Source of the DNA: Pseudomonas helleri
GTDB lineage: Bacteria; Pseudomonadota; Gammaproteobacteria; Pseudomonadales; Pseudomonadaceae
Reading direction: 5' to 3'
DNA: 64,000 nucleotides
Assembly: GCF_001043025.1 (NCBI RefSeq)
Contig: NZ_JYLD01000001.1
Location: forward strand, 124,001 to 188,000
Every line of letters starts with the position of its first letter. The first letter of the stretch is position 1. Positions 10,399-19,446 of this stretch are shown one piece after another. The notes under the pieces were generated by a model. It worked only from the letters and a program-made list of their open reading frames with translations. It had not been told where the DNA came from and made no database searches. The position numbers and the translations under genes are program-made.

Positions 10399-11664
10399 AT
10401 GAAAAGCGCCTCTCCAGCCCGTGCCTGCGGCATCGACTTCGGCACCTCCAACTCCACTGTCGGCTGGCTGCGCCCCGGCGTGGAAACCCTCATTGCGCTG
10501 GAGGACGACAAGATCACCCTGCCCTCAGTGGTGTTCTTCAATATTGAAGAACGCCGCCCGGTGTATGGCCGTCTGGCGCTGCATGAGTACCTGGAAGGCT
10601 ACGAAGGCCGCCTGATGCGCTCGCTCAAAAGCCTGCTGGGTTCCAAGCTGATCAAGCACGACACCAGCGTGCTGGGCACGGCCATGCCGTTCAAGGACCT
10701 GCTGGGGCTGTTTATCGGCCAGCTTAAAAAGCGCGCCGAAACTGCCGCCGGTCGGGAGTTTGAAGAGGTGGTGCTGGGTCGCCCGGTGTACTTCGTCGAT
10801 GAAGACCCGCTGGCCGACCAGGAAGCCGAAAACACCCTGGCCGACGTCGCCCGGGCCATCGGTTTCAAGGAAGTCTCGTTCCAGTACGAACCGATTGCGG
10901 CCGCTTTCGACTACGAGTCGACCATCGAGCGCGAAGAGCTGGTGCTCATCGTCGACATCGGCGGCGGTACTTCTGACTTCTCGCTGGTGCGCCTGTCACC
11001 CGAGCGTCGCGGCCTGGACAACCGCCACGACGACATTCTGGCCACCGGCGGTGTGCACGTGGGCGGTACCGACTTTGATAAACAGCTGAGCCTGCAAGGC
11101 GTGATGCCGTTGTTCGGCTACGGCAGCCGCATGAAAAGCGGCGCCTACATGCCCACCAGCCACCACATGAACCTGGCGACCTGGCACACCATCAACACGG
11201 TGTACTCGCAAAAATCCCAGCTGGCGCTGGGCAGCATGCGTTACGACATCGAAGACACCGGCGGCATCGACCGCCTGTTCAAGTTGATCGAACAGCGCGC
11301 GGGCCACTGGTTGGCGATGGAAATCGAAGAAACCAAAATCGAACTGACCCACAGCGACAGCCGCCATGTGCCGCTGGACCGCGTCGAAGCCGGTCTGAGC
11401 GTAGACCTGAGCCGGGCGCTGTTCGAAGCCGCCATCGACAACCAGCTCGAACGCATCCGCAACAGCGTGACGCAATTGCTGAGCAATGCCGGTGTGGGAG
11501 TTGAGCAAGTGAACACCGTGTTCTTCACCGGTGGTTCGAGCGGCATTCCGGCCTTGCGCCAGAGCGTCTCGGCCATGCTGCCCAATGCACGCCATGTAGA
11601 AGGCAACATCTTCGGCAGCATCGGCAGCGGTTTGGCGATTGAGGCTAAAAAGCGTTACGGCTAA
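10399..11664 (+). CDS. yegD: Hsp70-family chaperone YegD
   Basis: 421 residues. It has the actin-like/Hsp70 nucleotide-binding domain: GIDFGTSNSTVG (phosphate 1), VDIGGGTSDFS (phosphate 2) and FFTGGSSGIPAL (adenosine). The long substrate-binding domain of DnaK is absent, as in E. coli YegD. The substrate is unknown. It is divergent from cbpA-cbpM, so the three may be functionally linked. ATG 10399 is preferred over a TTG three codons earlier because GGAA precedes it at workable distance. Confidence 0.9.
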   Translation: MKSASPARACGIDFGTSNSTVGWLRPGVETLIALEDDKITLPSVVFFNIEERRPVYGRLALHEYLEGYEGRLMRSLKSLLGSKLIKHDTSVLGTAMPFKDLLGLFIGQLKKRAETAAGREFEEVVLGRPVYFVDEDPLADQEAENTLADVARAIGFKEVSFQYEPIAAAFDYESTIEREELVLIVDIGGGTSDFSLVRLSPERRGLDNRHDDILATGGVHVGGTDFDKQLSLQGVMPLFGYGSRMKSGAYMPTSHHMNLATWHTINTVYSQKSQLALGSMRYDIEDTGGIDRLFKLIEQRAGHWLAMEIEETKIELTHSDSRHVPLDRVEAGLSVDLSRALFEAAIDNQLERIRNSVTQLLSNAGVGVEQVNTVFFTGGSSGIPALRQSVSAMLPNARHVEGNIFGSIGSGLAIEAKKRYG

Positions 11665-11679
11665 TTGAGCCTTCAAAAC

Positions 11680-11747
11680 TGTAGGAGCGAGCTTGCCTCG
11701 CGATCTGTTCAAAGATCAAAAGATCGCGAGACAAGCTCGCTCCTACA
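11680..11747. repeat. REP/REPIN palindrome, type I
   Basis: Near-perfect inverted repeat with arms TGTAGGAGCGAGCTTG... and ...CAAGCTCGCTCCTACA around an A/T-rich centre. It sits between the convergent yegD and AI-2E genes, where it may also end transcription. Other copies of the same type lie at 21246, 25029, 34692 and 41034. Confidence 0.9.
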
Positions 11748-11752
11748 CAGAT

Positions 11753-12763
11753 TCAGACAAGCTCCATCTGCTTGAGCTCGCTCTTCAAATACGCGTAGTA
11801 GATCGGCCCGGCCACCACGCCGGGCAGGCCGAAGGCGGCTTCAAACACCAGCATCGCCAGCAACAGCTCCCACGATTTGGCACTGATCTGCCCGCCGACG
11901 ATTTTGGCGTTCAAAAAGTATTCCAGCTTGTGGATAACAATCAGGTACGCCAACGCGCCCACCGCCACCCAGATCGACAGCGACAAGCCGACGATGGTGA
12001 TCAGGGTATTGGAGATCAGGTTGCCGATCACAGGCAACAAGCCCAGCAAAAAGGTCAGCACGATCAGGGTTTTGGTCAGCGGCAGGTGGACGCCAAACAT
12101 CGGCAATACCAGCGCCAAGAAAATCCCGGTAAACACCGTGTTGAGCAAGGCGATTTTGATCTGTGCAAAAACGATATTGCGAAACGCTTGCACCAGCAGG
12201 TGCAGACGGTCGAACAGTGCGGCTGCCAGTGGCTTGCGGCGGCTGACATCGGGGATGCGCTGCAACGCCATGATCGCCCCCAGCACCATACCGATCAGCA
12301 AGGTCACAAACATGTGCGCCGCGTCTTTGCCCACCAGTTGCAGTTCGCTCAGGTGTTTGTTCATCCAGTCGCCAATGGCGACCCGAAATTCTGCCGCGCT
12401 GGCAGGTAGATAACCGTCCAGAAACGGCGGCAATTGCCCGCGTGCCCGGTCGACCACCACCATGAATTTGTTCAGCGAGGCGCCGGGGTTTTCCGCTTCA
12501 TGCAGCAAAAAGCTGATGGCACCGGCAAAGATCAACGCCAAAAAGCTGACCACCAGCGTGCCCAGCAAGGCCACCGCCAGCCAGCGCGCACGGCGCCCGG
12601 CGATCAGGCGTTGCAGTTGCGGGGTGAGCATGTTGACCAACTCGAACACCAGCAAACCCGCGAGCAGGCTGGGCAACAGGCGCAACGGAAAGACCAGTAA
12701 CAGACTGCCAGCGATGATGATGTAACTGGCGAACAAAATGTGACGCTGAGAAAACGATGGCAT
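11753..12763 (-). CDS. AI-2E family (PerM/YhhT-like) membrane permease
   Basis: 336 residues with about seven or eight predicted transmembrane segments, including two near the N-terminus (FASYIIIAGSLLLVF and WLAVALLGTLVVSFLALIF). The C-terminal half carries the family's conserved region (LLGLLPVIGNLISN, GGQISAKSWELLLAMLVFEA). The AI-2E family was named for autoinducer-2 export, but many members have other or unknown roles (for example Na+/H+ exchange). The gene is monocistronic, convergent with yegD and flanked by REP elements. Confidence 0.85.
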   Translation of the reverse strand: MPSFSQRHILFASYIIIAGSLLLVFPLRLLPSLLAGLLVFELVNMLTPQLQRLIAGRRARWLAVALLGTLVVSFLALIFAGAISFLLHEAENPGASLNKFMVVVDRARGQLPPFLDGYLPASAAEFRVAIGDWMNKHLSELQLVGKDAAHMFVTLLIGMVLGAIMALQRIPDVSRRKPLAAALFDRLHLLVQAFRNIVFAQIKIALLNTVFTGIFLALVLPMFGVHLPLTKTLIVLTFLLGLLPVIGNLISNTLITIVGLSLSIWVAVGALAYLIVIHKLEYFLNAKIVGGQISAKSWELLLAMLVFEAAFGLPGVVAGPIYYAYLKSELKQMELV

Positions 12764-12862
12764 ACAGCCTCAAAACAAGCAGCGCAAAAAGGATGGGCAG
12801 TCTGCCAGCCTTCAGCGGGGATCACTACAAAATGTGACTGACGGAAACTTGCTGTTGTTCCC

Positions 12863-12949
12863 TGTGGGAGCGGGCTTGCTCGCGATACAAACGCTACGTT
12901 CTTTCAGTAACACTGCGCCGTCCCAATCGCGAGCAAGCCCGCTCCCACA
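12863..12949. repeat. REP/REPIN palindrome, type II
   Basis: Inverted arms TGTGGGAGCGGGCTTGCTCG... and ...CGAGCAAGCCCGCTCCCACA with a variable centre. It lies just downstream of psiF. Copies of the same type are at 15740, 18486, 22518 and 29013. Confidence 0.9.
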
Positions 12950-12958
12950 AGATGCCAA

Positions 12959-13246
12959 TTATTTTTTCTTCAGACAGTCACTCATAAAGGCTTTGCGCGC
13001 ATCGCCCTTGAGGGCTTGGGTGGTGGCGGTGGCGTTGCAGTTTTTCATGCGCTCTTGCGGGGTAGTGGCCGCCGGAGTGGCCTTGAGGCAGTTGCTCATA
13101 AACGCTTTGCGCTCATCGCCCTTGAGGGCTTTGGCGCTGGCGTCAGCGTTGCAGGTGGTCATTTTGTTTTGTTGAGCGGTGTCAGCAAAACTGTGCGAAC
13201 ACAGCAGTAAACCCATCAGCAGCAGAGGAACACGCAGCATCTTCAT
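12959..13246 (-). CDS. psiF: PsiF-repeat periplasmic protein
   Basis: 95 residues with a Sec signal peptide (KMLRVPLLLMGLLLCSHSFA). Two PsiF repeats follow, each with a Cys pair and the core ALKGD.RKAFMS.CLK. PsiF was first seen as a phosphate-starvation-inducible gene of E. coli; its molecular function is not known. The ATG at 13246 has a strong AAGGAGAAAA upstream. Confidence 0.9.
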   Translation of the reverse strand: MKMLRVPLLLMGLLLCSHSFADTAQQNKMTTCNADASAKALKGDERKAFMSNCLKATPAATTPQERMKNCNATATTQALKGDARKAFMSDCLKKK

Positions 13247-13331
13247 GGAGTTTTCTCCTTATGGCCGCACCGGGTGGCAGCGACGTTCATCACAGTGTAG
13301 ACAAACTCTGTTACAGCTACCGACGACGTGT

Positions 13332-14117
13332 TTAACGCGGTCGTAACTGCCGTCGATACTGCTCTGGCGAGCACCCGGCCTGGCGCTGAAACATCGCGAT
13401 AAACGCCGAAGACGTGCTGTAACCCAGGTCAAATCCGACGTCTTGCACGCTGCGGGTAGATTCCAGCGCCTCAATCGCGGCCAGAAAACGCAGGCGCTGG
13501 CGCCACTCCCCAAAGCTCATGGCCAGTTCACGCACAAACAAGCGCGCCAGGGTGCGTTCGCTAACATGCGCCTGCTCTGCCCATTCGCCCAGCGGCCGAT
13601 TATCGCCGGGCTGGGCCTGCAAGGCTTCGAGCACCCGTTGTAACCCCGGATGGCTGGCATAGGGCAGATAACACTGGTGCACCGGGGCTTGTTGCAGTTG
13701 GTCGACCAACACCTGGGCCAGGCGGATATCCGCTTCGGTCTGCGGGATGTGAATGTCGCGGCGGGCAAAGTCGCTAAGGATGCTTTTGAGGATATCGCTG
13801 ATGGCCAGCGTCACCGGCTCGCGCGGCAATTGTTCGCACAGCACGGCATCCAGATACACCGAGCGGTAAACAATCGCATGGGAGTTGTAGGAACTATGCT
13901 CGGTATTGGGCGGCACCCACAGTGCGTATTGGGGCGGCGACATAAAGCGTCGCCCGCCGACCTCATAGCGCATGACGCCGTTGGACACATAACCCAGCGA
14001 CCCCCAACTGTGCAGGTGGGGTGTGGAATGGCTGTCGGCATCAAACTCGGCATACCGAAAGTACACCGGCGCGGGCAGTTGCTCGAACTCGGGAACACAA
14101 ATCAATTTTTTGCGCAT
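13332..14117 (-). CDS. AraC-family transcriptional regulator
   Basis: 261 residues. The N-terminal cupin-like sensing domain contains HLHSWGSLGYV and VPPNTEHSS. The C-terminal double helix-turn-helix contains LGEWAEQAHVSERTLARLF and DVGFDLGYSTSSAFIAMFQRQAG. The start MRKKLICVP at 14117 fits family length; the reading frame stays open upstream but without a plausible start. It diverges from the DMT exporter gene 97 bp away, a common arrangement in which this type of regulator controls the exporter. Confidence 0.88.
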   Translation of the reverse strand: MRKKLICVPEFEQLPAPVYFRYAEFDADSHSTPHLHSWGSLGYVSNGVMRYEVGGRRFMSPPQYALWVPPNTEHSSYNSHAIVYRSVYLDAVLCEQLPREPVTLAISDILKSILSDFARRDIHIPQTEADIRLAQVLVDQLQQAPVHQCYLPYASHPGLQRVLEALQAQPGDNRPLGEWAEQAHVSERTLARLFVRELAMSFGEWRQRLRFLAAIEALESTRSVQDVGFDLGYSTSSAFIAMFQRQAGCSPEQYRRQLRPR

Positions 14118-14214
14118 GCTGTCTGGATTCAAGCGGAGGTTGGCTGAATCGCAGTATAGGCGTGCAGACAGACAAGCGGATAATTGCCGCTTACTCACCC
14201 TGTGGTTGTTTCTG

Positions 14215-15108
14215 ATGCAATACGCTTTCCCGCTGCTGGCCATTTTGATCTGGGCTGGCAATACCGTCGTCAACAAATTGGCCGTCGGGGCGATCTTCCC
14301 GTCCGAGATCGGCTTTTACCGCTGGTTGCTGGCCGGGCTGCTCTTTACCCCGTTCATGCTCAAGCCGGTAATCGCCAACTGGTCGGTGATCCGCCCCAAC
14401 CTGGGCAAGATTTTTATCCTCGGCGTGCTCGGCATGGCGGTTTACCAGAGCCTGGCGTACTTCGCCGCCGCACTCACCTCGGCCACCAACATGGGCATCA
14501 TCCTCTCGTTGATGCCGCTGATGGTGCTGACCATGTCGATCATCAGCCTGGGCCAGCGCCTGACCCGTGGCGCGCTGGTGGGTGCCGTCCTGTCGTTTGT
14601 CGGGGTGTTGGTGGTGGTGTCGAGCGGCAGTTTGAGCGTGTTGCTCGCCCACGGCCTGAACCTGGGCGACGCGATGATGCTGGTCGCCACCCTGGCGTAT
14701 GCGATTTACAGCACCCTGCTGAAAAAGTGGCAGTTGCGCCTGCCGCCGTTGCAGATGCTCTACCTGCAAGTGCTGGTGGCCATTGTGGTGTTGTTTCCGA
14801 TGTACCTGCTGTCGCCCAAAATGGGCCCCAGCGTGCACAACATCGGCCTGGTGATGTACGCCTGCATCCTCGCCTCGATGCTCGCGCCGTTGGCCTGGAT
14901 GAAGGCCGTGGCTACCCTCGGCCCGAGCCGCACGTCGCTGTTTTTCAACTTGCTGCCTCTGATTACGGCGCTGATTGCGGCGGTCGTGCTCAAGGAGCAA
15001 CTGCATATCTTCCACCTGATCGGCGGCGCGTTGACCCTGGGCGGGGTGATTTTGTCTGAGCGCTGGACGACACCGCTGGGTAAATCCAGACCGGTCGAAA
15101 ATAGATAA
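14215..15108 (+). CDS. DMT-superfamily (EamA) transporter
   Basis: 297 residues, about ten transmembrane helices in two EamA repeats. Visible helix cores include FPLLAILIWAGNTVVNKLAVG near the N-terminus and the family's typical second-half end (LIGGALTLGGVILSE). The substrate is unknown; relatives export amino acids or small metabolites. Start at ATG 14215, the first Met of helix 1. Divergent from the AraC regulator. Confidence 0.85.
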   Translation: MQYAFPLLAILIWAGNTVVNKLAVGAIFPSEIGFYRWLLAGLLFTPFMLKPVIANWSVIRPNLGKIFILGVLGMAVYQSLAYFAAALTSATNMGIILSLMPLMVLTMSIISLGQRLTRGALVGAVLSFVGVLVVVSSGSLSVLLAHGLNLGDAMMLVATLAYAIYSTLLKKWQLRLPPLQMLYLQVLVAIVVLFPMYLLSPKMGPSVHNIGLVMYACILASMLAPLAWMKAVATLGPSRTSLFFNLLPLITALIAAVVLKEQLHIFHLIGGALTLGGVILSERWTTPLGKSRPVENR

Positions 15109-15194
15109 AACTTTCTCGGCGCGCTGAACTCACAACTAACGAACCGACCTCGCCAACAGAGCGAAGCGGCCACCGGATTAGTGAGGAGATAGAA

Positions 15195-15725
15195 ATGACC
15201 GAGATCCATCTGACCGATAAAAACACCCTGCGCGACCGCGCTCGCAAAAATGTCGAAGACGGTGCCGTCACCGAGGGCTACCACGCCAACCGCGAAGAAA
15301 TCCTGCGGCTGCTCAACGAATCCCTGGCCACTGAACTGGTGTGCGTGCTGCGTTACAAACGCCACTACTTCATGGCCAACGGGCTCAAGGCCAGCGTGGC
15401 TGCCGACGAGTTTCTGGAGCACGCCAACCAGGAAATGGAACACGCCGACAAACTGGCCGAGCGCATTGTGCAACTGGGCGGCGAGCCGGAGTTCAACCCG
15501 GACCTGCTATCCAAAAACGCACATGCGCAGTACGTGGCGGGCAAGACCCTGAAAGAAATGGTCTACGAGGACTTGGTCGCTGAACGGATTGCGGTCGACA
15601 GCTACCGTGAAATCATCCAGTACATCGGCGACAAAGACCCGACCACACGCCGGATCTTTGAAGACATCCTGGCGCAAGAGGAAGAACACGCCGACGACAT
15701 GGCGGATATTCTGCAAGACCTGTAA
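15195..15725 (+). CDS. Bacterioferritin-like di-iron protein
   Basis: 176 residues, four-helix ferritin fold. Ligand motifs are visible: ESLATELVCVLRYKRH, EHANQEMEHADKLAERI, AERIAVDSYREII and AQEEEHADDMADIL, giving the paired E / ExxH ligands of a ferroxidase centre. It is expected to oxidise and store iron, or act Dps-like in protection from peroxide. From memory it matches the PA4880-type protein next to this locus in P. aeruginosa. Start supported by GAGGAGATAGAA. Confidence 0.9.
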   Translation: MTEIHLTDKNTLRDRARKNVEDGAVTEGYHANREEILRLLNESLATELVCVLRYKRHYFMANGLKASVAADEFLEHANQEMEHADKLAERIVQLGGEPEFNPDLLSKNAHAQYVAGKTLKEMVYEDLVAERIAVDSYREIIQYIGDKDPTTRRIFEDILAQEEEHADDMADILQDL

Positions 15726-15739
15726 GCATCACCCAACTG

Positions 15740-15825
15740 GTGGGAGCGGGCTTGCTCGCGATGGCATCGACACGGTGATTAAGTGACACCGCATCGACCC
15801 CATCGCGAGCAAGCCCGCTCCCACA
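15740..15825. repeat. REP/REPIN palindrome, type II
   Basis: Arms GTGGGAGCGGGCTTGCTCGC and GCGAGCAAGCCCGCTCCCAC, placed between the convergent bacterioferritin-like and AsmA genes. Confidence 0.9.
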
Positions 15826-15843
15826 GTGCTGTCTGAGGGTCGC

Positions 15844-17910
15844 TTACTTCACCGTTTTCGGCACTTTGCCCTGCTGCATTTGTTGCAGCAGCGGCGCGCA
15901 TTGGTTAGGGACGTCACCGCTCGGGGCGACCAGCGCCAGCAGCCCCGCCGCCGGGCCGGCAATCACGCCCAACGCCACCATCCCCGCACCGCGCAACAGC
16001 AAAGGCACTGCCTCTACCCCGGCATCCGGGTGTGCAAAGGTGCCGCGCACGTACAACGGTGAGCGCAACGAGAACACCCGGAAGCCCTTGGATTCCGGGG
16101 TGATCTTGAGGTCCAGCCGTTCGGTGGCGAAGTTGGCCGTGCCGTCGATGTAGATGATTGCGTTCTGGGTGTCGAACACGAACAACCGGGACGTGGCCAG
16201 GCCATCCTTGATCCCGAAATCAGCCGCCGCGCAATTGATCTTCACGTCCTTGTCGCCAAAGATTTTGCCCACCACGTAATTGCCGACGTTCAATCCGGCG
16301 ATTTCCATGAGGCTGCGACTGATGGCGCCGTCATTGATCAGCATTTTCAAATTGCCATTGGCCGTACCCAGCAAGCGAGCGACCGAGTTGCCGGTGCCGG
16401 AAATCGAGGCATCGCCGTTCAGTTCACCAAAACTGGTTTTCATCGGCTCAAAGGTCGGGAACAGCTGTTTGAGCTTGAAGTTGCGCGCCGTCAGCTTGGC
16501 CCGGCCTTGCAACGGGGTGTCGCGGCCGTTGAGGTTGATTTGCGCATCCAGCTTGCCGCCGGCCACGCCGAAACGCAGCGGCTCCAGCTTCAGCACACCG
16601 TCAGTGAGCACCACGTGGGTGTACAGGTCGGTGAACGGCAGGTCGGCACTCTGGACAATCCGCTTGCCGGTGAATTCGACATCGGCGTCCATGTCGCGCC
16701 AGCGCTCGGTGCGGAACTCTTCGACCGGCAGCACTTTGTCCGCAGGCTGCTTGCTCTCGCCGCCGCGGGCCTTTTGTTTGTCGTTGGAGTCCGCACCGAT
16801 CAGCGGCGCCAGGTCGACCATCAGCAGTTGGTTGGAGACCAGTTTGCCGGTGAGTTTGGGCCGTGGCTTGCTCGCCACAAAGCTCAGGTCACCATGAATG
16901 TCGCTGCTGCCGATCTTGCCGTTGAAGTTGTCGTACGCGAACGTCGCGCCATTGGCCTCACGCAGCTTGGCGGTGAGATGGCCGTCGGTGGAGTACGGCG
17001 GCGAGTCGGGCAAGGTCACGCCGGTAAGCGGGTACAAGTTGCTCAGGCTGCTGCCTGCCAGCTTCAGGCGCAGGTCCAGCGCCCCCAGATCCAGCGGGTC
17101 GGTCAGGGTGCCTGCCAGGGCAACTTTGGTGTCGGCAATGCTCACTTGCGCTTGCAGCGGGAACGGCTGGTTGGTGTCACGCAACGCCAACAGGCCACCG
17201 ATTTTGCCGGTGCCGTGGAGTTTCTGGCCGTGGTACTCGCCGTTGACCTTCAGGGCAAAGGCGTAGTCTTGCGGCACGGCGCCCTTGTCTTGACTCTTTT
17301 TCGCTTCTTTTTCGCCGACGATCTCGCTAAACGGGATCGGTTTGCCCAGCGAGTCGATCAGCACGTCGAGCCGGGTTTTCAGGGTTTGGTCGTTCAGCGA
17401 CACCTGGCCTTTATCAAAGCCGATTGCGCCAATGTCCACTTTCCAGTTGGAGGGCTCGGCGTCGGGGTCGGCGGCGTCGAACGTGAAGGTCCAGTTTGCC
17501 CGGCCATCGGCCAGGCGTTCGAGTTTGGCTTTGGGCTCCTTCAGGTCAATACGCGGGATGGCCACGGTCTGGCTCAACAGTGCCAGCGGTGACAGGCGCA
17601 GTTCAACCCGCTTGAGGCTGGCCATTTCGGGGGTTTTTGACCAGTCGGGGTTGCCCAGGGTCAGGTCTTCGGCAATCACATGCGGCCACGGCACCCAGGC
17701 ACGCCAGCCGCCCTGGCCGTCTTCGCGCAGCCAGCGCACGGCCAGGTTGCCGTTAATGGCAAACGGGCGATGCAGCACCTCGGACACTTTGGCGTTAATG
17801 GTCGGCTTGAGGCGGTTCCAGTCGAAGGTAGAAATGATCACCACCAATACGACCACCAGCAGGACAACAATACCGCCTATCCAGGCAAGGGTTTTACGGG
17901 TGCGCGTCAT
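15844..17910 (-). CDS. AsmA family protein
   Basis: 688 residues. A single N-terminal membrane anchor (WIGGIVVLLVVVLVVIISTF) precedes a long, beta-rich periplasmic region with the family's opening (FDWNRLKPTINAKVSEVLHRPFAINGNL). The C-terminal AsmA domain region contains NGDASISGTGNSVARLLGT and a terminal hydrophobic Gly/Ala stretch. AsmA-like proteins are bridge-like lipid-transport or outer-membrane homeostasis factors. Monocistronic; the 293-bp gap to the next gene upstream holds only its promoter region. Confidence 0.9.
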   Translation of the reverse strand: MTRTRKTLAWIGGIVVLLVVVLVVIISTFDWNRLKPTINAKVSEVLHRPFAINGNLAVRWLREDGQGGWRAWVPWPHVIAEDLTLGNPDWSKTPEMASLKRVELRLSPLALLSQTVAIPRIDLKEPKAKLERLADGRANWTFTFDAADPDAEPSNWKVDIGAIGFDKGQVSLNDQTLKTRLDVLIDSLGKPIPFSEIVGEKEAKKSQDKGAVPQDYAFALKVNGEYHGQKLHGTGKIGGLLALRDTNQPFPLQAQVSIADTKVALAGTLTDPLDLGALDLRLKLAGSSLSNLYPLTGVTLPDSPPYSTDGHLTAKLREANGATFAYDNFNGKIGSSDIHGDLSFVASKPRPKLTGKLVSNQLLMVDLAPLIGADSNDKQKARGGESKQPADKVLPVEEFRTERWRDMDADVEFTGKRIVQSADLPFTDLYTHVVLTDGVLKLEPLRFGVAGGKLDAQINLNGRDTPLQGRAKLTARNFKLKQLFPTFEPMKTSFGELNGDASISGTGNSVARLLGTANGNLKMLINDGAISRSLMEIAGLNVGNYVVGKIFGDKDVKINCAAADFGIKDGLATSRLFVFDTQNAIIYIDGTANFATERLDLKITPESKGFRVFSLRSPLYVRGTFAHPDAGVEAVPLLLRGAGMVALGVIAGPAAGLLALVAPSGDVPNQCAPLLQQMQQGKVPKTVK

Positions 17911-18203
17911 GGTGCGGCTCCTTTATGACGACTCAACGTCCTGGTGACTATGAAGGTACGACTGGCAAAGACGGCCCAAGGTTTAATCCAAGGGGTATTT
18001 TCGCGGAAAAAAACCCCGACATCGCCTGCACAGGCAGTGTGAGCGTGCATCTGTGTGCCCTCAACTGCGCAGGCTAGAGGCCTTCTCGCGGGAATATCAA
18101 TTGTGTCGATTATCACCATTGGCCGTATGAACTTTGATATCGAGCCTGCAAGCGTAGCATTGCCTCCATCAACCCTGAGTTGCACTGCTACGGAGCACAC
18201 ACC

Positions 18204-18476
18204 ATGAAACGCCCTGTCTTGTTTAGCCTTTCTCTTTCACTGCTGGCCTTTAATGCGTTCGCCATGCCCGCTGACGAAGAGCCAACCCCAATGGCCCAAC
18301 CGGCCTCCAGCAGCGTCAGCCAGCCGCTCAATCAGCTTGCTGAAGATGGCGCACAACGCACCCTGGACCAACAAAAACGCGTGGCCGAAGATGGCTACGA
18401 TCGCACCAAAGGCAGCACCTTTGTCGCTGAAGGCGGCGCGGACCGTCTGGCCGAGCGCAATCAGCGTGCGAGCTGA
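18204..18476 (+). CDS. Small exported protein with three short repeats, unknown function
   Basis: 90 residues: a Sec signal peptide (FSLSLSLLAFNAFA), a Pro/Ser-rich linker and three imperfect repeats of the form (L/V)AE(D/G)G..R(T/L): LAEDGAQRT, VAEDGYDRT, VAEGGADRL. I recall similar small proteins of unknown function in other pseudomonads. The start ATG at 18204 is preceded by ACGGAGCACACACC. No neighbour suggests a role. Confidence 0.75.
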   Translation: MKRPVLFSLSLSLLAFNAFAMPADEEPTPMAQPASSSVSQPLNQLAEDGAQRTLDQQKRVAEDGYDRTKGSTFVAEGGADRLAERNQRAS

Positions 18477-18485
18477 GCATGACCG

Positions 18486-18571
18486 TGTGGGAGCGGGCTT
18501 GCTCGCGATAGCGTCAACGTCGATGCCCCGATAAACCGCAACGCCGCCCTCGCGAGCAAGCCCGCTCCCAC
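18486..18571. repeat. REP/REPIN palindrome, type II
   Basis: Inverted arms GTGGGAGCGGGCTTGCTCGC and GCGAGCAAGCCCGCTCCCAC between the small exported protein gene and desT. Confidence 0.9.
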
Positions 18572-18654
18572 TGGGTTTGTGCATGTCATCACTACTGCCT
18601 TCAAAGCCGATTTGCTAGAGTGCCCGGCTGTACTTGTCTGGAACATCCGCCCCA

Positions 18655-19287
18655 ATGCTGCCTCGCGCCGAACAGAAGCAACAAACCCGCCTCGCGCTGA
18701 TGGATGCTGCCCGCCACTTGATGGAATCGGGTCGCGGCTTTGGTAGCTTGAGCCTGCGCGAAGTCGCTAAAACTGCGGGCATCGTGCCTACCGGCTTTTA
18801 TCGCCACTTCAGCGACATGGACCAACTGGGCCTGGCGCTGGTCAGTGAAGTGGGCCAGACCTTTCGTGAAACAATCCGCCTGGTGCGCCATAACGAGCTG
18901 TTTATGGGCGGCGTGATCAACGCTTCGGTGCGCATCTTTCTGGATGTCGTAGAGGCCAACCGCTCACAGTTTTTGTTCCTGGCCCGCGAGCAGTACGGCG
19001 GCTCACAGCCGGTTCGCCAGGCCATTGGCGCGCTGCGTGAAGACATCACGTCGGACCTGGCGACCGACCTCGGTTCCAAGCCCAAGTTACAGCACTTGAA
19101 CCACGCGGCGCTGACGGTGATTGCCGATCTGGTGGTGAAAAGCGTGTTCGCCGCCTTGCCAGACATCATCGACCCTCCGGCCGAGGCGCTGCCCGATTAC
19201 TTGCAGCCGCAAGCCAAAATCAGCCAGCAACTGCGCTTTATCTTTATCGGGCTCAAGCATTGGCAAGGGCTGGGCAGCACCGAATAA
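18655..19287 (+). CDS. desT: TetR-family regulator, DesT-type
   Basis: 210 residues, N-terminal TetR helix-turn-helix (SLSLREVAKTAGIVPTGFYRHF) opening with MLPRAEQKQQTRLALMDAAR, which I recognise as the DesT start. In P. aeruginosa DesT senses the saturation of acyl-CoA and represses the desCB acyl-CoA desaturase genes. No desaturase gene is in this window, so its target must be elsewhere or different. ureE follows on the same strand, as in P. aeruginosa. Start at ATG 18655. Confidence 0.82.
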   Translation: MLPRAEQKQQTRLALMDAARHLMESGRGFGSLSLREVAKTAGIVPTGFYRHFSDMDQLGLALVSEVGQTFRETIRLVRHNELFMGGVINASVRIFLDVVEANRSQFLFLAREQYGGSQPVRQAIGALREDITSDLATDLGSKPKLQHLNHAALTVIADLVVKSVFAALPDIIDPPAEALPDYLQPQAKISQQLRFIFIGLKHWQGLGSTE

Positions 19288-19446
19288 CCGCGCGCACTCA
19301 ATTGGTGCGCACCGCCTGCTTATCCGCACTTTTTTAGCACATCTTCATCTTTCTGCACTGTGTTTGGGCCTACAGTTTGCCGCCTGCCCCAGGTTGGCAA
19401 GCACCTTGCTGTGCCTGTTCTATTGTTAATTGCAGGAAGCCTTCCA

